Source: Cymodocea nodosa
Lineage: Eukaryota; Streptophyta; Magnoliopsida; Alismatales; Cymodoceaceae
Direction of reading: 5' to 3'
Length of the DNA: 64,000 bases
NCBI GenBank assembly: GCA_036874045.1
Contig: CM072339.1
Coordinates: 9,183,501 to 9,247,500 of the forward strand
Below the pieces are notes generated by a model. That model was not told the DNA's origin. It made no database searches and worked only from the letters and a program-made list of their open reading frames with translations. Below, piece after piece: positions 58,522 to 64,000 of the stretch (the stretch's first letter is position 1; the number at the start of each line of letters is the position of its first letter). The position numbers and the translations under genes were made by a program.

Positions 58522-59183
58522 TGCTGACTGAAAACTCATTTTACAAGTAATTTAGATTTTATTTAAAAAAAAAAATTACCTGTTCTTACTTGTCATTGAG
58601 TAACTAGTTATCTTTCCCCTAAGTAAGGGATTGCGATCACGTAAAAAGATATTGTGGGAGGTAATACATAAAGTATATATATATATATATGAATATAAAA
58701 AAAAAAGGGGGCAATGTACTCAAGCTTAATTTATTTTACAGGTGTTATAACAATTTTGACATAATCTGTGCATATAATCTTTGTTATTTTTCTTTGTTAT
58801 TATCTATCCTTCACACACATTGTAATGCATTTATTTTCTTAAGTTTGTGTACTCATTATTGAATTCTTTTAAGTTACCTGAAGGTATATCTTTATGAATT
58901 TTCTTTTGTAAACTAAATAAAATAAAAGCTAGAAAGTCTAAATTGTTAAATCTACTACTTATTTCTGTATTTCAATTAAAAAAATTACAAAGACACACAT
59001 CTATTTGGGGCTTCGCAACTCAATTAAAGTACGCTAGATTTTGAACTTAAATGACAAATCTATTTTAAGGTTTAGCAACCAACTTAAGTTAGCTATTTGA
59101 ACTTTAGTGACAAATCTATTGGGGCTTGGCTACCTAGTTTAAGTACGCCATAGATTCTTTAGACTACATTTATGTAGGGGGAG
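58522..59183 (+). other. Element J spacer after the LINE, with 57-59-bp repeats and PPTs
   Basis: No ORF. It contains a TA microsatellite (58674-58690), AAAAAGGGGGCAATG (58702-58716), three degenerate tandem units of 57-59 bp (about 58994-59165, each with ATCTATTKGGGGCTT-like and AAGTACGC) and TGTAGGGGGAGC (59173-59184). Confidence 0.6.
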
Positions 59184-59919
59184 CAAATTCTCATATAATA
59201 ATTCAACCATTATGAACTATTATATGCTTTAATGAAAGAATCTATATAATTTTAGGAAATTAACATTAATTAACTACAATTCTAAACTATCGATGAAATA
59301 CAAGCTTTTTAGTTCTTAAGTATCCGAATTGTCTGTTGTTTCGGAAAGTTATATTGTATATACTAGACAGTTATGTTTTAAACGATTAAAAGAATATTTT
59401 ATTATTTCCTGAAGTACACATGTTGAAACATTAATGCATACCTTAAGTGAATGTTTGGTAAGTTATTTGGTAACTATCCGAAATGCATCTGAGCATCGGA
59501 TAGTTAGGTTTATAAGTATCCAAAAATATCTGAACTCCTTAAGTTAGAATTATACACGTGTTGAATTTCATTGCTTTATTATGTCTCATGTTGAAACTCA
59601 AACAACTATGTTTAAGTCTTCGACTTTTACACATATCCATCCGAGAAACTCGAATAGTTAACTTAATATTATTATATTTTTCTGAAAGACTTAAACTATG
59701 ACAATAACTATTCTAGTTTGTCGTATAGTTATGTGCTTTACCGCTCATAAAACTCAAATAGTTATCATAAGTCTTTGAGTTTTCTCACTTTTCACTTAGC
59801 CCGTAGTTATTTTCTTTACACGAACAGTTACACTAAGTATTCTACTTTTGTCGGTTGTAAAACTCGTACAGTTATTGTAAGCATTCAAGTTATTTATCAA
59901 TAACGGATCTTATATTTAT
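59184..59919 (+). repeat. Partial 3' LTR of element J (element I family)
   Basis: 59220-59920 aligns in opposite orientation with the LTR of I (33771-35897), for example TATATGCTTTAATGAAAGAA, TTATTTCCTGAAGTACAC and TAACTATCCGAAATGCATC. The exact start is unclear. It ends where F inserted. Confidence 0.65.
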
Positions 59920-61611
59920 TGTTAGGATCGGTAGACTCACCAAAGGGGGGGGTGAATGGTGAATGTGTGTAATTTTTTATATTCTTTCTGATTGTTGAAT
60001 CGAATGATTCAACAGAAATGAAATGAGATGAAACTAAATGAATGCAAAGCAGAAAAGAAAGATAACACACGGCAAGTTTTAGGTGGTTCACCAAATTAGC
60101 TAGTCTACCCCCAAGATTCACTTGGGCTTCACTAAGTGTTTCAACACTTACACACTTGCTTTCAGGTAAAAGCAAGAACCAACAATATAGAAGTTTTTAG
60201 GTATAAACTTCAGTAAACCAACCTCTAGAGTTTTCAAGTTGAAACTCAAACCAACAACTGAATGTAGCTTTCAGGTTGAAGCCACGAACCAACAGCTTGA
60301 GTCTTTCAATCAGAGTTTTGGTACATAAAGCTTTTTCTGCAGTAGATCTTTAGAATATGCTTCACTGTTTGCAGACTTGAGTGTAATTGGAATTGGAGTG
60401 TAGCTCACTGTATATGGTATATATGTTATCTCCTTCTTTTCTTCTCTCAAACTCCTCATATTTATATCAAAGGTATAACGATCATAATTTTTCTTTCAGT
60501 GGATGTATTCTATTGCACTTGGAAAATAATCAGACCTAAATATGGTAAGTTACCATTCTGTCTGATGTTTAGTAAATAACCTTCCGAAAATCTCAGGCGT
60601 TCGAATGGTTATAAAAATAACTTACCGAAAAGCATCCATAACTTATCGATTCATTACTCATATCCTGTTAACTAAGTCACATGAGATTTTAAGTTGCTCA
60701 CGTGTAATGTCAAGAGTTCAGAGACTTGTATATTAACTCATCGAAATAAGCTCCTGACTTTTAGATAGTTAACTATTGCAACTCTCCGGCATTTCTTTTA
60801 ATTCTCCGACAGTTGTCCCTTTTAATCTGCACGTGGGAAATTCACTGTCTTAAGTTTCGGATGGTTAAACTGTAACTCACCGAAACTCTCTTGAGATTTC
60901 GGATAGTTATCTTTCTAACTCTCTGAAAACTTAAATGATCTTCTTTCTGGAATTCTGCACGTGGCAATTTCAATAACATAAGTTTCGGATAGTTAAACTG
61001 TAACTTACTGAAACTCTCTTTGAAAATTTTGAATAGTTATCTAACTCTCCGATTTTCCCTTTTAAGCTTTCAACTGTCAGCTTCTCCATTCTACACGTGC
61101 GTAATAGAATAACTTAAGTTCCAAAAAGTTATTCCTGTAACTTACCGAAAAAGTCAAATAGTTATCTTCCTAACTCTTTGAAAAATCCTTTAAGCTTCTG
61201 TTCTGAATTTCTACACGTGGTTAATTGAATGACTTAAGTTTCAGATAGTTAGCCTTTCTAACTTTCTGATTTTCCTTTTTCTTTTGGTTAGTCAACTTCA
61301 TAACTCTCTGATCATTCAACCAACTTAACTATCTGATTAAATAACTCTTTGAAGACTTTGGAAAATTAGATAGTTATCTTTCTAACTGTCTAATGGACTT
61401 GCTGCTGTTTTACTCTTTGGATACTTGGACATGTAACTGTCCGATTTTCCTATAACTTGAAATCAGTATCATCTAGAACCTTCTCGATCTGTTCGTCTGC
61501 TTGGAATTTGTTCTAACAGCCTTCTGATTTAATGCTGCACTGACTTAACTATGAAATACAATATGTTTCCTCACATAGGTTTTGCATTATCAAAATACTC
61601 AAGTTCTAACA
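59920..61611 (-). repeat. 3' LTR of element F
   Basis: 1692 bp with TGTTAG/CTAACA ends. U3 (about 60540-61470) is a dense array of TTCGGATAGTTA, TAACTCACCGAAA, TAACTCTCCGA and ACACGTG motifs. TATAAATA lies at 60466-60459 (minus). Confidence 0.9.
60459..60466 (-). promoter_or_regulatory. TATA box of the element F LTR
   Basis: TATAAATA on the minus strand, immediately after the motif array. Confidence 0.5.
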
Positions 61612-61896
61612 ATCTCCCCCTTTTTGATAATGTCAAAAACCTTTACAATTATTTACATGTATTTCACTCCCTAGTGTATTTCTATACATTCAGTCACATA
61701 GAGAAAAATAAAACAGGAATTTATCAATACTATACTGACAAGGAGGGATTCCTCCCCTTAACTTTGAGTTGTCTTCTCCCCCTATATGTGTGTTGAGTTT
61801 TTCTTCTCCTTTTAATAATTCTCTTTCAGTTCTTGCTGGAAATACTGTAAGTGGCCATATACTACACAAATTTCCAAATTCTTCTCCCCCTTTTTG
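61612..61896 (-). other. Polypurine tracts of element F
   Basis: AAAAAGGGGGAGAT (61625-61612) abuts the LTR; ATAGGGGGAGAAG (61785-61773) and AAAAAGGGGGAGAAG (61895-61881) lie further in. No envelope-like ORF is seen between RNase H and the LTR. Confidence 0.8.
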
Positions 61897-62009
61897 TCAT
61901 TATATAAAAAAGGTGAGGACTATAAAACTGATATTGACTATATCATGCACGAGTAGGTTAGTAGAAAAACAAGCTCCCATATGGTGAGCTTGAAGAAGAA
62001 TAAAAATAT

Positions 62010-64000
62010 TTAAAGATCATGTAAAGAGCATATGCCTAGATTTCGTCTAATATGATTAAAAGTTGATTCATTTAAAGGTTTGGTGAAAATATCTACAAGT
62101 TGATTTTTTGTTGGTACAAACTTAAGTGATGTTCCCTTTCTCCACATGATCTCTCAGAAAATGATGTCCGATCTCGATATGCTTGGCTCTGGAATGAAGT
62201 ATTGCATTCTTAGATAGACTGATTGCACTGATGTTATCACAAAATATGATTGAATTCTGAATTTTTAGTCTATAATCTGCTAGAGTTTGTTGCATCCAAA
62301 GGATTTGTGCATAGCACAATCTTGCTACAATATACTCGACTTCAGTAGTAGATAAAGCTATACAATTTTGTTTCCTACTAAACTAGGAGATTAAAGAATT
62401 TCTAAGTAATTGACAAGTACCACTAGTGCTTTTTCTGTCAGATCTGCTGCTTGCATAATCTACATCACTATAGCCTGTTAAAATCAAACTACTATCAGCT
62501 GAGTAGATTAATCTGAAATGTTTTGTTCCTTGTACATATCTGAAAATCCTTTTGACTGATTTCAAGTGTGATTCCTTTGGTGATGCTTGAAATCTAGCAC
62601 ACAAGCATACACTGAACATAATATCTGGCCTGCTAGCTGAAAGGTATAACAAGGATCCAATCATACCTCTATATTGCTTTTGATCCACTACAACACTTAA
62701 ATCATCCATTTCCAGTTTAATGCTTGAACTCATTGGAGTATTTGCGGGTTTATTGTTTTCATAACCAAATTTCTTCAACATCTCTTTGCAGTATTTTTCT
62801 TGGTTGACCAAAATGCCATTATGCACTTGATGAATCTATAATCCCAAGAAAAACTTCAATTCTCCCATCATGCTCATTTCGAATTTATTTTTCATCAAAT
62901 TCTAAAATTCATGACAAAGACCTTCTGAAGTGACTTCAAAGACTATATCATCAACATATATCTGTACAATCAACATATGCACATCAAAAGTTTTGATAAA
63001 CAAAGTGCTGTCCACTTTGCCTATAGAAAAATTGTTTTCAGTTAAAAACTTTTTCAATTTCTCATACCATGCTCTAGGTGCCTGTTTTAGACCATATAAA
63101 GCCTTTCTTAGTTTGTAGACATGATCCAGCTTGAATTCATCTTCAAATCCAGGAGGTTGTTTAACAAACACTTCTTCCTGAATTTTTCCATTTAAGAAGG
63201 CACTTTTCACATCCATCTGAAATAATCTTATCTTCATACTACTTGCAAAAGCAAGTAACATTTTGATAACTTCAATCCTGGCTATAGGAGCAAAAGTTTC
63301 TTCATAGTCAATACCTTCCTGCTGATTGTAGCCTTGTGCAACTAATCAAGCTTTATTTCTGAGAATGTTACCTTATTCATCTAATTTATTTTTGAAAATC
63401 CATCTAGTTCCAATGATGGATTTTCCTGCAGGTTTTTCTACTAGTTCTCAAACATTATTTTTCTGAAATTGATTTAATTCTTCCTGCATAGCCATTGTTC
63501 AGTAGGTATCCTTACATGCTTTATCTACTGATTTTAACTCTATTTCTAACACAAATGCACAAAAATTACAGATATCTTGTGTTTTGCAACTAGTTTGTAC
63601 CCCTTTAGATATATTTCCAATAATTTATTCCTCAGGATGATCAGATCCAAACTTCCAACTATTATGATTCTGATATCTATTGTTGAGATTCTGGTCTGAC
63701 ACTTGTGATTTGAGTTTCTATTTGCAGTTATCATCTTCAAAGTATTCATTTTCACTATCATATTTAATCTTCAACTTTTTTAAATTCTAGATCAGATCTT
63801 CATCAAACTGAACATTTATACTTTCCTCCACTCTTCTATCTTTAGCAAAATATACCTTGTAAGCTTTGCTTCTAAAGGAGTAACCAACAAGTATGGCAGG
63901 TTCAGACTTTGCATCAAACTTGTCTTTAGCATTTCCTATATTCAAAACATTTGCATCCAAATGTCTTAAAATAGCCAACATTTGGAGTTTTATCAAACCA
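62010..64000 (-). pseudogene. Element F pol: integrase tail, RT, RNase H
   Basis: Mostly one frame. It starts in the integrase tail (ILVGYSFRSKAYKVYFAKDR near 63900), then a linker broken by shifts near 63760. RT has [33 protein letters not shown] and YVDDIVFE (about 62950). RNase H has GYSDVDYASSRSDRKS, a TAG at about 62383 where other copies have Trp, CDNISAISLS, and the end after a frameshift near 62122. Other stops lie near 62900 and 62835. It is inactive. Confidence 0.88.

Larger units (their letters stand above)
49212..59919 (+). mobile_element. Element J: 5'-truncated copia copy hosting a LINE
   Basis: It begins inside the GAG-pre-integrase region, runs through integrase, RT and RNase H to 52006, then a spacer that is interrupted by the LINE (52470-58507), then resumes at 58522 to a partial 3' LTR of the element I family, which F cuts at 59920. 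Its proteins are related to but distinct from family 1. Confidence 0.8.
59920..64000 (-). mobile_element. Element F: third copia family, 5' part off the window
   Basis: 3' LTR (59920-61611), three PPTs and pol on the minus strand to the right edge. TTTAT (59915-59919) is the candidate left TSD. It is inserted in the J LTR. Confidence 0.88.

Overview
The window is repeat-packed, AT-rich nuclear DNA of a flowering plant. It holds no intact host gene and reads as a pericentromeric or heterochromatic nest of retrotransposons. Plant origin is shown by Ty1/copia elements primed by initiator tRNA-Met (PBS TGGTATCAGAGC), an L1-type LINE whose ORF1 is the plant DUF4283 plus zinc-knuckle type, and an F-box fragment. 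The species cannot be named from what I see. Element names below (A, A2, B, C, F, G, I, J, K, L) are mine.

Layout, left to right. 1-5757: element A (minus strand, family 1 copia; 5' LTR 4019-5757). It sits in the envelope-like ORF of A2, a second minus-strand family 1 copy (5763-11517). A2 is also interrupted by a complete 532-bp TRIM (10379-10910, TSD GAGAT) and is cut at 11518 by element C. C (minus, a different copia family, 11518-33770) is split in two by element B (plus, family 1, 15543-26943), which is complete from LTR to LTR and flanked by a perfect 5-bp TSD CATTC. The 5' LTR of C is cut at 33770 by element I (minus, LTR 33771-35897, no recognisable coding domain). Then come an orphan family 1 LTR (L, plus, 37911-39424), an F-box pseudogene (39425-40223, minus), an envelope-like fragment (K, 40773-41196), and G, a chimeric minus-strand family 1 copy (41197-49211). 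Next is J (plus, 49212-59919), a 5'-truncated copia copy that hosts a nearly full-length L1-like LINE (52470-58507, 14-bp TSD, poly-A tail). J is cut by F (minus, LTR 59920-61611, pol running off the right edge).

The copia elements have Sirevirus (SIRE1/Maximus)-like traits: gag-protease-integrase-RT-RNase H order, a long coiled-coil gag tail, an extra envelope-like ORF 3' of pol, several polypurine tracts before the 3' LTR, and long (1.7-2.1 kb) LTRs. None is autonomous. Every copy has in-frame stops, often at tryptophan positions, plus frameshifts and large RT or gag deletions.

The parts most worth a second look are: (i) short palindromic motifs (TAACTATCCGAAA, TAACTCGTTAAGTTAG, CACGTG, ACTTAAGT) shared by the LTRs of otherwise different families and repeated upstream of the envelope-like ORFs; (ii) a conserved TATTTAAA box about 80 bp upstream of the envelope-like ATG in three copies, suggesting an internal promoter; (iii) a stop codon shared by three copies at the gag/protease boundary, inside what looks like a splice acceptor; (iv) RNA polymerase III A/B-box-like sequences in the TRIM; (v) the F-box fragment embedded among element pieces; (vi) a LINE whose ORF1 tail and 3' UTR carry the same CGGTTNAACCG-type motif.
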